Source: Oscillospiraceae bacterium (lineage in GTDB: Bacteria > Bacillota > Clostridia > Oscillospirales > Ruminococcaceae). Taken from it: 64,000 bases of DNA. The stretch's first letter is position 1; each line of letters opens with the position of its first letter. Where the stretch lies: the NCBI GenBank assembly GCA_022508885.1, contig JAFLUG010000003.1, positions 1 to 64,000 of the forward strand. Reading direction: 5' to 3'. The notes beneath the pieces were generated by a model. That model did no database searches. It was not told where the DNA came from and saw nothing but the letters and a program-made list of their open reading frames with translations. Below, in pieces: positions 17,073 through 25,887 of the stretch. A program made the position numbers and the translations under genes.

Positions 17073-18470
17073 ATGACGATAAGAATTTCTCCCGAGGAGA
17101 CCGCGCGTCAGCGGGCGTTTTCCGAAAGGGTGAGGGAAATATCCGAAAATCGCGAGTCCCTTCCGATAGCCCATGTACACACCTTCGGTTGTCAGCAGAA
17201 TGTAAGCGACGGCGAGAAGATAAAGGGTATGCTTCTGGAAATGGGCTACGGACTTTCGGAAAGCCCCGAGGGCGCGGACGTGGTTATTTTCAACACCTGC
17301 GCCGTGCGCGAAAACGCCGAGGACAGAGTTTTTGGAAATCTCGGAGCGCTAAAGCACAATAAGGCGAAAAATCCCGATATGATAATCGCGGTCTGCGGCT
17401 GTATGACCGAGCAGGAGCATATCGTAAGCAGAATAAAAAAGAGCTTTCCGCACGTCGATCTGGTTTTCGGAACAAACGCTCTGCATACCTTGCCCGAGTT
17501 GATTTTCGGTCAGCTTAGCGAAAAAAAGCGCGTGTTTTCCGTGCCGAAATCGGACGGAGTTATCGCTGAGGGACTTCCGATAAGACGCGAGAGCAAAATT
17601 TCCGCAAGCATTCCGATAATGTACGGCTGCAACAACTTTTGCAGCTATTGTATTGTGCCTTATGTCCGCGGAAGAGAGCGCTCGCGCGAAAAAGCGGATA
17701 TAATCGCCGAGGTGAAAAAGGCGGTCGAAGAAGGCGCGAAGGACTTGTGGCTGCTCGGACAGAACGTAAATTCATACGGAAAAGAACTCGGAACAAGCTT
17801 TTCGGAGCTGCTGCGGGAAATAAATGCCATAGACGGAGAATTCCGCATAAGCTATATGTCGAGTCACCCCAAGGACGCGACAAAGGAACTTATTGATACT
17901 ATCGCCGGGTGCGAAAAGGTGTCAAGGCATTTCCACCTGCCGGTTCAGAGCGGAAGCTCGCGTATACTGGAGCTTATGAACAGGCATTATACCAGAGAGC
18001 ATTATCTCGGTATCGTCGAATATATCCGCGAAAAGATACCCGACGCGGCGCTTACCTCGGATATCATTGTCGGCTTTCCCGGGGAGACCTATGAGGATTT
18101 CCGCGAAACGCTGTCGCTTTTGCGCGAAGTAAGATTCGACTCTCTTTATACGTTTATTTTCAGTCTCAGAAAAGGCACGAAAGCGGAGAAAATGCCCGAC
18201 CCTGTTTCCGAGGAGGAAAAGGGAAAATGGTTTCGCGAGCTGCTTTGCGTTCAGGCGGAAATAGGCAGGGATATGTACCAAAAATACGTCGGCAAGACCC
18301 TGCGCGTGTTATGCGAGGGACGTGGCAGAAGCAATCCCGAAATGCTGACGGGTAAAACTCCGCAGGGCGTTATTGTTGATTTTTACGGCGGAGATGAGCT
18401 ATTGGGGCAGTTCGTTGATATTCGGATAGAACAGGCGTTCGAGTGGATGCTTGTGGGAAAAATAGTTTAA
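17073..18470 (+). CDS. miaB: tRNA-2-methylthio-N6-dimethylallyladenosine synthase
   Basis: Radical SAM methylthiotransferase of 465 residues acting on i6A37 of tRNA, the product of MiaA encoded downstream. Three N-terminal cluster Cys (C40, C76, C110) and the radical SAM triad C186-x3-C190-x2-C193 (YGCNNFCSYC) are all present, followed by IVPYVRGRERSR typical of MiaB. A C-terminal TRAM domain closes the chain. It precedes the ylbF-like gene, as Bacillus ymcB precedes ymcA. Confidence 0.96.
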   Translation: MTIRISPEETARQRAFSERVREISENRESLPIAHVHTFGCQQNVSDGEKIKGMLLEMGYGLSESPEGADVVIFNTCAVRENAEDRVFGNLGALKHNKAKNPDMIIAVCGCMTEQEHIVSRIKKSFPHVDLVFGTNALHTLPELIFGQLSEKKRVFSVPKSDGVIAEGLPIRRESKISASIPIMYGCNNFCSYCIVPYVRGRERSREKADIIAEVKKAVEEGAKDLWLLGQNVNSYGKELGTSFSELLREINAIDGEFRISYMSSHPKDATKELIDTIAGCEKVSRHFHLPVQSGSSRILELMNRHYTREHYLGIVEYIREKIPDAALTSDIIVGFPGETYEDFRETLSLLREVRFDSLYTFIFSLRKGTKAEKMPDPVSEEEKGKWFRELLCVQAEIGRDMYQKYVGKTLRVLCEGRGRSNPEMLTGKTPQGVIVDFYGGDELLGQFVDIRIEQAFEWMLVGKIV

Positions 18471-18489
18471 AAAGAAAAGGAGAAGCATT

Positions 18490-18903
18490 ATGACAGTTAT
18501 CGAAGCGGCAAGAGCACTCGGAAAGGTAGTTCAGGCGGACGAGCGCTATATCGCCTACGCAAAGGCGAAAGAGGCTAACGACAAGGACGAGGAACTTCAG
18601 AACCTCATCGGCGAGTTTAACCTTATCCGTCAGAATGTCGCGCTTGAAAGCGAAAAGGAAGAAGCCGACGCGGAAAAGGTAAAGGAGCTCACCGTAAAAA
18701 TGCAGTCGGCGTACGAAAAGGTAATGACCAACGAAAACATGGCGCTGTTTACGGTAGCCAAGCAGGGCATGGACAAGCTTATGAGCGAGATAAACACTAT
18801 CCTCACTTATTCCGTCGAGGGAATGGACCCCGAGACCTGTCCTTCCGCTCCGCCTTCTGCCGAATGCTCGGGAAGCTGCTCGGGCTGTAAGGGCTGCGGC
18901 TGA
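18490..18903 (+). CDS. YlbF/YmcA-family protein with Cys-rich tail
   Basis: Helical protein of 137 residues of the YlbF/YmcA (Ric) family, which in Bacillus forms a complex with YaaT that promotes RNA processing and carries Fe-S clusters. The helical core is residues 1-110. The tail has five Cys (C117, C126, C130, C133, C136) spaced Cx3Cx2Cx2C, which looks able to hold a metal or cluster. It lies 19 bp after miaB, matching the Bacillus miaB-ymcA order, and begins after AAAAGGAG. Whether it is closer to YlbF or YmcA is not settled here. Confidence 0.88.
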   Translation: MTVIEAARALGKVVQADERYIAYAKAKEANDKDEELQNLIGEFNLIRQNVALESEKEEADAEKVKELTVKMQSAYEKVMTNENMALFTVAKQGMDKLMSEINTILTYSVEGMDPETCPSAPPSAECSGSCSGCKGCG

Positions 18904-18918
18904 TTTAAGAATACTTTT

Positions 18919-18958
18919 TCGGGAATTATCGGGTTTCCGTGGGTTCGATAATTCCCGA
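18919..18958 (+). terminator. Long hairpin after the ylbF-like gene
   Basis: A perfect 13-bp inverted repeat (TCGGGAATTATCG at 18919-18931, CGATAATTCCCGA at 18946-18958) with a 14-base loop. There is no T-run after it, so it may pause or process RNA rather than terminate. Confidence 0.5.
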
Positions 18959-18990
18959 GTCTGTTTAAACAAGTAAACGGAGTGAAAGTT

Positions 18991-19632
18991 ATGGACAAGC
19001 TGTTAAGTGCGTCGGAATACGGGATATGCCTGTTTTCTTTTGAGGTATTGCAGGACTTTCTTAAAACCAACAAAAAAAGGTCAAAAAAGCTTCTTCACCT
19101 CTTTCAGAAGGACAAAAAGCTGTACTTGAAATCGCAGGAGGAAGGAATCTGGTTTCCGATGGCGGGGATAAACTTTTTTGAGTATGTCATAAAGGTTGAC
19201 GGGTTTGACGAGCCTTTCGGTGATGAGTGGGAGCAGAAATTAGAGTATTCGGGCTTTAACCTTGAGATAAAAAACGGACTGTGGATATCGGGTTTTGGCT
19301 CGCTGTTTGAGTTCAAGTCCGAGCAATACGGTGGCGAGGAAGGCTCCTACGCGGTGAAAACGCCTTTTGGTGATATAATGTATTACTACAACAAAAACGA
19401 GGTGTACCGCAAGTCTCTTAAAGGAAAAATAAGCCATACCGATTACAGATACGACATTCCCGACGGAAAATATCTGCTTTCGGTAAAGGGCTATGTGCGC
19501 GGGGAAAAGAAGAATTATACATACGGAAACTGCGGTTTTTTCTTTTCGCTCACAAAAGTCGACGCCTTTGACGGTTTTAAAAATCCGCGGGAAGACGAAG
19601 AGTTTGATTTCAATGTGGGAAGTATAGAATAA
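18991..19632 (+). CDS. Hypothetical protein of unknown function
   Basis: Soluble protein of 213 residues with no recognised domain. It starts at ATG 18991 after GGAG; a GTG at 18982 overlaps that site. No signal peptide or membrane helix. The N-terminal 50 residues are Lys-rich and helical (TNKKRSKKLLHLFQKDKKLYLK). The rest is rich in Tyr, Phe and Gly and looks beta-rich (FNLEIKNGLWISGFGSLFEF, GKYLLSVKGYVRGEKK). It sits between the ylbF-like gene and mutS, where Bacillus has cotE, but it does not resemble CotE. Confidence 0.7.
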   Translation: MDKLLSASEYGICLFSFEVLQDFLKTNKKRSKKLLHLFQKDKKLYLKSQEEGIWFPMAGINFFEYVIKVDGFDEPFGDEWEQKLEYSGFNLEIKNGLWISGFGSLFEFKSEQYGGEEGSYAVKTPFGDIMYYYNKNEVYRKSLKGKISHTDYRYDIPDGKYLLSVKGYVRGEKKNYTYGNCGFFFSLTKVDAFDGFKNPREDEEFDFNVGSIE

Positions 19633-19747
19633 CAAAATCACGGTTTGGCGGCAAACGAAGCGTAGCGGAGTTATGAGCGTTTTGCCCGAAGGGCATAATG
19701 CGGTCAAGTCATGAATTGTGAAATTCTATTTTAAGAGGTCAGTAAGA
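19633..19747. repeat. Intergenic segment with imperfect hairpin and an end shared with the mutS-mutL gap
   Basis: Contains GCCCGAAGGGC and an imperfect outer pairing. Bases 19711-19738 resemble 22467-22493 upstream of mutL (both read ATGAATTnTGAAATT, then an A/T run into the ribosome binding site). Possibly a degraded extragenic element. Confidence 0.4.
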
Positions 19748-22339
19748 ATGGAAAAGGAAACTGAAAAAATATCCCCGATGTTAAAGCAATATCTCGAAAT
19801 AAAATCAAACTATTCGGGATATATTTTGTTTTTCCGCTTGGGCGATTTTTACGAGATGTTCTTCGAGGACGCCGTGCTGGTGTCGCGCGAGCTTGAGCTT
19901 GTGCTTACGTCGAGGGCGGGCTCGCCCATGTGCGGAGTGCCGTATCACAGCAGCGAGGTGTACATAAAAAGGCTGATAGAAAAGGGCTTTAAGATAGCTA
20001 TCTGCGAGCAGCTCACCGATCCTAAGACGACAAAGGGGCTCGTAGAGCGCGGCGTTATCCGCCTTGTAACGGCGGGTACGGTCGTAGAAGCATCGATGCT
20101 TAACGAGGACAAAAACAACTTTATCGCAAGTATTTTCGTTGAAAGTGATGGAGTGGGAATGGTCTTTGCCGATATCTCCACGGGAGAGATAAACGTTTTT
20201 GAAAAGCACGGCAAAAACCGCGAAGCCGAGATAATTTCCGAGCTTGCGGGATTTTCCCCTGTTGAGATACTGATAAATCAGGATTTTCTTGACCTTAAAG
20301 AGGTCTCCTCGTTTATTTCCCGGAACCTTAAAAACAGCTCGTGCGAGCTTTGCGACTCAGAAAAGTTTGACAGCTCGGACATCTCGGTCCTCACAGCCCA
20401 GTTTGAAAGCACGGGAGGTTTGGATGATCTCGGCATTGCTTCGATGCCGCTTGTGCAAAAGGCGATGTGCGCGCTTTTCAGATATGTAGGCGAAACCTAT
20501 AAGCAAACGGTAAAGCGTTTTACGTCCGTATCCGTGCATACCGAAAATGAATATATGGATCTCGGCTTTACGGCTCGGCGAAATCTCGAGCTTAATGAAA
20601 CCATGCGCACGGGCGACAAGCGCGGAACGCTTTTGTGGGTATTAAACAAGACCGTTACGTCAATGGGAAGAAGGCGGCTGAGTTCGTGGATAGAGCGTCC
20701 GCTTTGCTCTCACGCGAAAATTCTCGAAAGACTTGACGCGGTAGAGGAGCTTACCAAAAACTCGGCTGCGCTCGCGGATTTAAGAGAAGCGCTGAAGGGT
20801 GTTTACGATTTAGAGCGTCTGTTGTCGAGAATAGCGTACAAAACCGTAAATCCCCGCGAGATCTACGCAATGGGTAAGACTCTCGCGGCTATCCCGGCGG
20901 TAAAAACGGAATTAAATGCGCTTAATTCACGTTTATTGAAAAAGCTGAACAGTGAGATAAGCGAGATATCAGACGCGCAGCGGCTTATTGAAAACTCGAT
21001 AGCCGACGACCCGCCCGCAAACATAAAGGACGGCGGCGCGATAAAAGACGGCTTTAACGAGGAGATAGACAGGCTTCGTTCTGTCGCGGGCGGCGCTGAG
21101 GGGATCCTTCGGGAAATAGAAGCCCGCGAGAGGGACAAAACGGGAATACGCACTCTCAAAGTCGGCTACACGCGCGTTTTCGGCTATTATATCGAGGTCT
21201 CAAACAGCTTTAAGGATAAAGTTCCCGCGCATTATGTAAGAAAACAGACTCTCACAAACGGCGAGCGTTTTATAACCGACGAGCTTAAGAAGATCGAGGG
21301 CGAGATACTCGGGGCAAATGAAAGGCTTTTAGCTCTCGAACAGTCGGTTTTCGCCGAGATACGCGAGTTTATTGCTGCAAAGCTTGTTGAGATACAGCAG
21401 ACGGCAACGGCTTTGTCGCAGACGGACGCGCTTTGTTCTTTCGCGCAGGTATCGCTTGAAAACGGCTATACAAAGCCCGAGATAACGCTTGAAAGCGTGA
21501 TAGACATAAAGGACGGGCGTCATCCGGTCATTGAAAACATTCTTGTTGATAACCAATTTACGCCAAACGACGTTTATCTCGACAATTCGGACAGCAGTCT
21601 TCTTATAATCACGGGTCCGAACATGGCAGGAAAGTCTACCTTTATGCGCCAGACGGCGTTAATTGTGCTTATGGCGCAGATCGGTTGTTTTGTTCCCGCG
21701 GGATACGCGAAGATAGGCGTTGTGGACAAGATATTTACACGCGTCGGCGCTTCCGACGACCTCACCGCGGGTCAGTCTACCTTTATGGTGGAAATGAACG
21801 AGGTGTCGGATATCCTCAAAAACGCGACCAAAAACAGTCTTGTCATTCTTGACGAGATAGGACGCGGGACCTCGACCTTCGACGGAATTTCAATAGCGAA
21901 ATCCGTAGCGGAGTATATCGTTGAAAAAATTGGCGCAAAAACTCTCTTTGCCACTCACTATCATGAGCTTATATCAATGGAAAAGGAATATAAGGGCGTA
22001 AAGAATTTCAGCGTTGCTGTTATAAAGCGCGGCGACGAGATAAAATTCCTGCATAAGATAATTCCGGGAGGCACCGACGACAGCTACGGAATAGAGGTGG
22101 CAAAGCTCGCGGGACTCCCGAATAAGGTCGTACAGCGGGCTAAAGAGGAGCTTAAGGAGCTTGAGATAAGCGGAAAGGTAAAGCTTGCCGAGGCAATTGA
22201 AAACGGGCGCGAAAACCAGATAAATCTTGTCGCGGTAGAAGAACAGAACGCTCTCGCACGTCTGCGCTCGGTGGATATAAATACTCTTTCGCCAATGGAC
22301 GCGCTTATGTTTATAAAGGAATTAAAGGAGACATTGTAA
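19748..22339 (+). CDS. mutS: DNA mismatch repair protein MutS
   Basis: Mismatch-recognition ATPase of 863 residues. The N-terminal domain has the mismatch-wedge motif FFRLGDFYEMFFEDA, followed by connector, lever and clamp domains. ATPase motifs are GPNMAGKST (623-631) and ILDEIGRGTS (D702). The start at 19748 is chosen because AGAGGT lies 8 bases upstream; an in-frame GTG at 19718 has no such site. Works with MutL, encoded 161 bp downstream. Confidence 0.97.
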   Translation: MEKETEKISPMLKQYLEIKSNYSGYILFFRLGDFYEMFFEDAVLVSRELELVLTSRAGSPMCGVPYHSSEVYIKRLIEKGFKIAICEQLTDPKTTKGLVERGVIRLVTAGTVVEASMLNEDKNNFIASIFVESDGVGMVFADISTGEINVFEKHGKNREAEIISELAGFSPVEILINQDFLDLKEVSSFISRNLKNSSCELCDSEKFDSSDISVLTAQFESTGGLDDLGIASMPLVQKAMCALFRYVGETYKQTVKRFTSVSVHTENEYMDLGFTARRNLELNETMRTGDKRGTLLWVLNKTVTSMGRRRLSSWIERPLCSHAKILERLDAVEELTKNSAALADLREALKGVYDLERLLSRIAYKTVNPREIYAMGKTLAAIPAVKTELNALNSRLLKKLNSEISEISDAQRLIENSIADDPPANIKDGGAIKDGFNEEIDRLRSVAGGAEGILREIEARERDKTGIRTLKVGYTRVFGYYIEVSNSFKDKVPAHYVRKQTLTNGERFITDELKKIEGEILGANERLLALEQSVFAEIREFIAAKLVEIQQTATALSQTDALCSFAQVSLENGYTKPEITLESVIDIKDGRHPVIENILVDNQFTPNDVYLDNSDSSLLIITGPNMAGKSTFMRQTALIVLMAQIGCFVPAGYAKIGVVDKIFTRVGASDDLTAGQSTFMVEMNEVSDILKNATKNSLVILDEIGRGTSTFDGISIAKSVAEYIVEKIGAKTLFATHYHELISMEKEYKGVKNFSVAVIKRGDEIKFLHKIIPGGTDDSYGIEVAKLAGLPNKVVQRAKEELKELEISGKVKLAEAIENGRENQINLVAVEEQNALARLRSVDINTLSPMDALMFIKELKETL

Positions 22340-22386
22340 CGTCAAATTCAGTTCGATCCGCCAAGACAACGTTATACCGAAGAACG

Positions 22387-22481
22387 AATTTCAAAAAGCG
22401 TAAATTTTTTCTCAAGAAAAAATTTACGCGGTTCTCACTTAGCGTCAGCTCAGCTGACGCTAAGTGATGAATTTTGAAATT
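22387..22481. repeat. Nested palindromic element between mutS and mutL
   Basis: An outer 10-bp inverted repeat (AATTTCAAAA 22387-22396, TTTTGAAATT 22472-22481) encloses two perfect 15-bp hairpins. Hairpin one is 22398-22412 with 22415-22429 (2-base loop). Hairpin two is 22436-22450 with 22452-22466 (1-base centre). As DNA it can form a cruciform, as RNA a three-way junction. It ends 11 bases before the mutL ribosome binding site. No coding potential. Confidence 0.85.
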
Positions 22482-22500
22482 ATTTAAATAAGGAGCCAAG

Positions 22501-24435
22501 ATGCCGAAAATAAATCAGCTTGACAAAAGCGTTTACGAGCTTATCGCGGCGGGCGAGGTTATAGAGCGCCCGTCGTCCGTGATAAAGGAGCTTTGCGAAA
22601 ACTCAATAGACGCGGGCGCGGCGGCGATAAGCGTTGAGATAAAACGCGGCGGAATTTCATATATGCGCGTGACCGACGACGGCTGCGGTATTTCCTACGA
22701 GGATATGCCGCTTGCCTTTATGCGCCATGCCACAAGCAAGGTGCTCACAGCAGACGACTTGGAGAATATAAACACGCTCGGATTCCGCGGGGAAGCTTTA
22801 GCGTCCGTAAGCGCCGTGTCAAGGGTAGAAGCGATAAGCCGCAGAGCAGTGGACAAGCTTGGAGTTTCGTACAAATTGGAGGGAGTGACCCCCACCGAAT
22901 ACGATAAGATCGGCTGTGCAGAGGGCACGACAATAATAATCCGCGATCTGTTCTACAATACTCCCGCAAGGCTTAAATTCTTAAAAAAAGACGTTACCGA
23001 GGGCAACTACGTCTCAAATGTTGTTGAAAAGCTCGCGCTTTCTCATCCCGACATTTCGTTTCGCTTTATACGCGACGGAAAACAGACGTTGTTCACATCG
23101 GGCGACGGGAGCTTTTACAGCGCTATCCGCGCAGTCTTCGGAAAACAGTTTGCGGCGTCGGTCATTCCCGTAGAAAATATCTACCGCGAGATCGGTGTGA
23201 CCGGCTATGTAAGCTCGCCGCTTTTTACAAAATCAAACCGCACAATGCAGAATTTTTTTATAAACGGCAGAAGCGTAAAAAATCCCATTTGCTGCGCCGC
23301 TCTTGAAGAAGCATTCAGAAACGGCATTATGGTCGGAAAATTCCCCGCCTGTGTTTTGTGCGTAAATTTAGACCCTGCGCTGCTTGACGCAAATATTTCC
23401 CCCGCAAAGACCGAGGTGCGCTTTTCAAACGAAAAGGCGGTTTTCGACGCGATATATGTTGCTGTAAAAAACGCGCTGACGGGTTATGATGAAAGCCGGG
23501 AAATAAAGCTGTCAAATGAGAAAAGCGACGAAGACAAGACCCTGACCGTTCCTATCCCAACCGCCCGTGTTTCATCGGGAAACGAGCTTTATTCCGTTCC
23601 GAAACCGGAGCCTGCTCCAGAAAGCTTTTACAAAAAGCCATACGAGGAAACAAAAGCCGTACAGCCCACTCTTTCGGGAAATGAAATTAAATACGATGAT
23701 GATAATACAGAGCCAAAACCCGAGCCGCGGATAGTACACGATATCCAGCCGAATTTAAGCGGATTTTCTTTTCTTTCGGAAAAGTCTTTTGAAAAGCGTG
23801 AGCAAAAATCCAAAGGTTTTTCCGAGACCGACGCCGCGGTAAATCAGCCTGAAGATGCTGAAACATACGCGGATATCCGGGTCATAGGCGAGCTTTTCAA
23901 AACATATATCCTCTGTGAAAGCGAGGAAACGCTTATCCTTATTGACAAACACGCGGCGCACGAGAGGATAAATTTCGAGAGGTTCAAACGCGGAACAGAT
24001 ATTCACGGTCAGCTTCTGATAGAGCCGTGCGAGGTGTTTTTGAGCGCGGAGGAGTTTGAGGCGGTAAAGTGCTTCAGGCAAGAGCTTGAAAACGTCGGCA
24101 TAATCGTAAGGCTCGATGATGACGGAAAGGCGTATGTCGAGGGTGTGCCTCAGTCGCTTGAGGGGTGCGACCCCGAGGATCTGCTTCAGAGCGTGGCGGA
24201 AACTCTCGTTTCCGGTAATAATAACGCTGAGGGCGCGCTGTTTGACGATGTGCTGCATACAATGGCTTGTAAAGCGAGCATACGCGCGAATGAAACGCAG
24301 AGTATAGCAGAGCTTACATACCTTGCGAAAATGGTCTTGCGAGATAAAAATATCCGCTATTGTCCTCACGGAAGGCCTGTGATAACGCAGATATCCAAAC
24401 GTCAGATAGAGAAATATTTCGGGAGAATACAGTAA
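22501..24435 (+). CDS. mutL: DNA mismatch repair protein MutL (endonuclease type)
   Basis: Protein of 644 residues. The N-terminal GHKL ATPase shows IAAGEVIERPSSVIKELCEN, DDGCGI and GFRGEAL. A Glu/Pro/Lys-rich linker (about 340-450) joins a C-terminal nicking endonuclease domain. Its metal motif is D482-K-H484-A-x2-E488-x4-E493, with ACKAS near 590 and CPHGRP near 621, so this is the nuclease-active MutL of bacteria lacking MutH. Starts with ATG after AAGGAG, downstream of the palindromic element. Confidence 0.97.
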   Translation: MPKINQLDKSVYELIAAGEVIERPSSVIKELCENSIDAGAAAISVEIKRGGISYMRVTDDGCGISYEDMPLAFMRHATSKVLTADDLENINTLGFRGEALASVSAVSRVEAISRRAVDKLGVSYKLEGVTPTEYDKIGCAEGTTIIIRDLFYNTPARLKFLKKDVTEGNYVSNVVEKLALSHPDISFRFIRDGKQTLFTSGDGSFYSAIRAVFGKQFAASVIPVENIYREIGVTGYVSSPLFTKSNRTMQNFFINGRSVKNPICCAALEEAFRNGIMVGKFPACVLCVNLDPALLDANISPAKTEVRFSNEKAVFDAIYVAVKNALTGYDESREIKLSNEKSDEDKTLTVPIPTARVSSGNELYSVPKPEPAPESFYKKPYEETKAVQPTLSGNEIKYDDDNTEPKPEPRIVHDIQPNLSGFSFLSEKSFEKREQKSKGFSETDAAVNQPEDAETYADIRVIGELFKTYILCESEETLILIDKHAAHERINFERFKRGTDIHGQLLIEPCEVFLSAEEFEAVKCFRQELENVGIIVRLDDDGKAYVEGVPQSLEGCDPEDLLQSVAETLVSGNNNAEGALFDDVLHTMACKASIRANETQSIAELTYLAKMVLRDKNIRYCPHGRPVITQISKRQIEKYFGRIQ

Positions 24436-24452
24436 CGCAGAAAGGTTGTTTT

Positions 24453-25409
24453 GTGAATAAGATAATCGTTGTTTGCGGACCTACCGCGTCGGGCAAGACC
24501 GCGCTGTCCGTTGAGCTTGCGAAAATATACGGCGGCGAGGTCATCTCCGCCGACAGCATGCAGATATACACCGATATGGATATCGCCTCGGCAAAGGCGA
24601 CCGCCGAAGAACAGCAGGGGATACCGCATCATCTCATGGACTTCCTTGACCCGTCCGAAAGCTTTTCCGTAGCGGATTATGTCAAGCTATGCAAAGAGAA
24701 GGCGGACGAGATACTCGGCAGGGGGAAAATCCCGATAATATGCGGCGGAACGGGGCTGTATATCAGCTCGTTTGTCGATAATCTGACGTTTGACGAAAGC
24801 GGGCAGGATCATGAATTTCGCGAGGAAATGCGCAGATTTGCCGAAGAAAACGGCGCGGCGGCGCTTCTTGAAAAGCTGAGGGAGGTCGACCCCGAAACCG
24901 CCGGAACGCTTCATGAAAACAATCTCGGAAGAGTGATCCGAGCGCTTGAAGTATACAAAACCACGGGACATACGATATCCGAGGCGAAAATAAACTCAAG
25001 GAAAAATCCGTCACCGTATGAATTTATTATGATAACGCTTGATTTCGCTGACCGCGAACAGCTTAAAACCCGTATAAACAGACGAGTAGATGAGATGATG
25101 GAGCGCGGACTTGTAGAGGAAGCGCGTATCTGCTTTTTGCAGGAAAACCGCCCTACCGCCGCTCAGGCAATAGGCATAAAGGAGCTTTATCCATTCTTCC
25201 GCGGCGAAAAACCGCTTGAAGAATGTTTGGAAGAGCTTAAGCTTCGTACACGGCAGTACGCTAAAAGACAACTGACATGGTTTCGGCGGGATGACAGAAT
25301 TCACAAACTTATCATTGAAAGCGGTGATGGGATTTGTGAAATTGTTACAAAAGCAAGGCTGATAATTGACGACAATTTACAGAAATTGGAAAATCCCGCG
25401 TCAAAATAG
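24453..25409 (+). CDS. miaA: tRNA dimethylallyltransferase
   Basis: Prenyl transferase of 318 residues that makes i6A37 in tRNA, the substrate of MiaB encoded upstream. The P-loop is GPTASGKT (9-16), followed by DSMQIYTDMDIASAK, HLMDF and CGGTGLYI, all MiaA hallmarks. The GTG at 24453 follows AAAGG and gives the usual length; longer in-frame starts run back into mutL. The gap from mutL is 17 bp. Confidence 0.96.
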   Translation: MNKIIVVCGPTASGKTALSVELAKIYGGEVISADSMQIYTDMDIASAKATAEEQQGIPHHLMDFLDPSESFSVADYVKLCKEKADEILGRGKIPIICGGTGLYISSFVDNLTFDESGQDHEFREEMRRFAEENGAAALLEKLREVDPETAGTLHENNLGRVIRALEVYKTTGHTISEAKINSRKNPSPYEFIMITLDFADREQLKTRINRRVDEMMERGLVEEARICFLQENRPTAAQAIGIKELYPFFRGEKPLEECLEELKLRTRQYAKRQLTWFRRDDRIHKLIIESGDGICEIVTKARLIIDDNLQKLENPASK

Positions 25410-25491
25410 GAAAAAATTTTAAAATTTGTTGCATTTTTATGAAAAAAACTCTAAAAATTATAAAAAAAGTATAGAATTTTTTGAAAGAATA

Positions 25492-25500
25492 TGTTATACT
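25492..25500 (+). promoter_or_regulatory. Extended -10 promoter candidate for hfq
   Basis: TGT-TATACT with no convincing -35 box, in an A+T-rich gap of 200 bp. It would give a leader of about 100 bases holding a small GTCTG/CAGAC hairpin with a T-rich loop. Weak call. Confidence 0.4.
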
Positions 25501-25609
25501 GTATCTATATAGTTGGGGAGTGTCTGCTTTTTTACAGACGCAATGACGATGAAACGCGGTTTTCCTTTGGAACTTCCGCTTTCAATACAGAGAGAAAAGG
25601 TGATATAAT

Positions 25610-25855
25610 ATGGCAAAAGACATCAATTTACAGGACGTTTTCCTTAACCAGGCGCGTAAGGATAAGATCCCCGTTACTATCTACATCACAAACGGGTTTC
25701 AGTTTAAGGGGATCGTAAAGGGGTTTGACAACTATACTGTCATTCTTGATACCGACGGAAAGCAGAACTTGATCTACAAGCACGCTATTTCCACTATCAC
25801 GCCGTTTAAACCTGTTTCGATACTTGACGCTTATGATAAGGGCGACGAGGTGTAA
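25610..25855 (+). CDS. hfq: RNA chaperone Hfq
   Basis: Sm-fold protein of 81 residues that forms a hexameric ring and joins small RNAs to mRNAs. Sm1 is present ([21 protein letters not shown]) and Sm2 is IYKHAISTI with the expected KHA. The tail is short, as in other Gram-positive Hfq. Starts after AAAGGTGA. The miaA-hfq order is widely conserved. Confidence 0.96.
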   Translation: MAKDINLQDVFLNQARKDKIPVTIYITNGFQFKGIVKGFDNYTVILDTDGKQNLIYKHAISTITPFKPVSILDAYDKGDEV

Positions 25856-25887
25856 GCTCTCTTTCTGACGCGGAGGTGAGCTTTTAG

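Noticed and set aside
22398-22429. Hairpin after mutS as an ordinary terminator
   Set aside because: Its T-run is inside the stem and no T-run follows; nesting with a second hairpin fits an element better.
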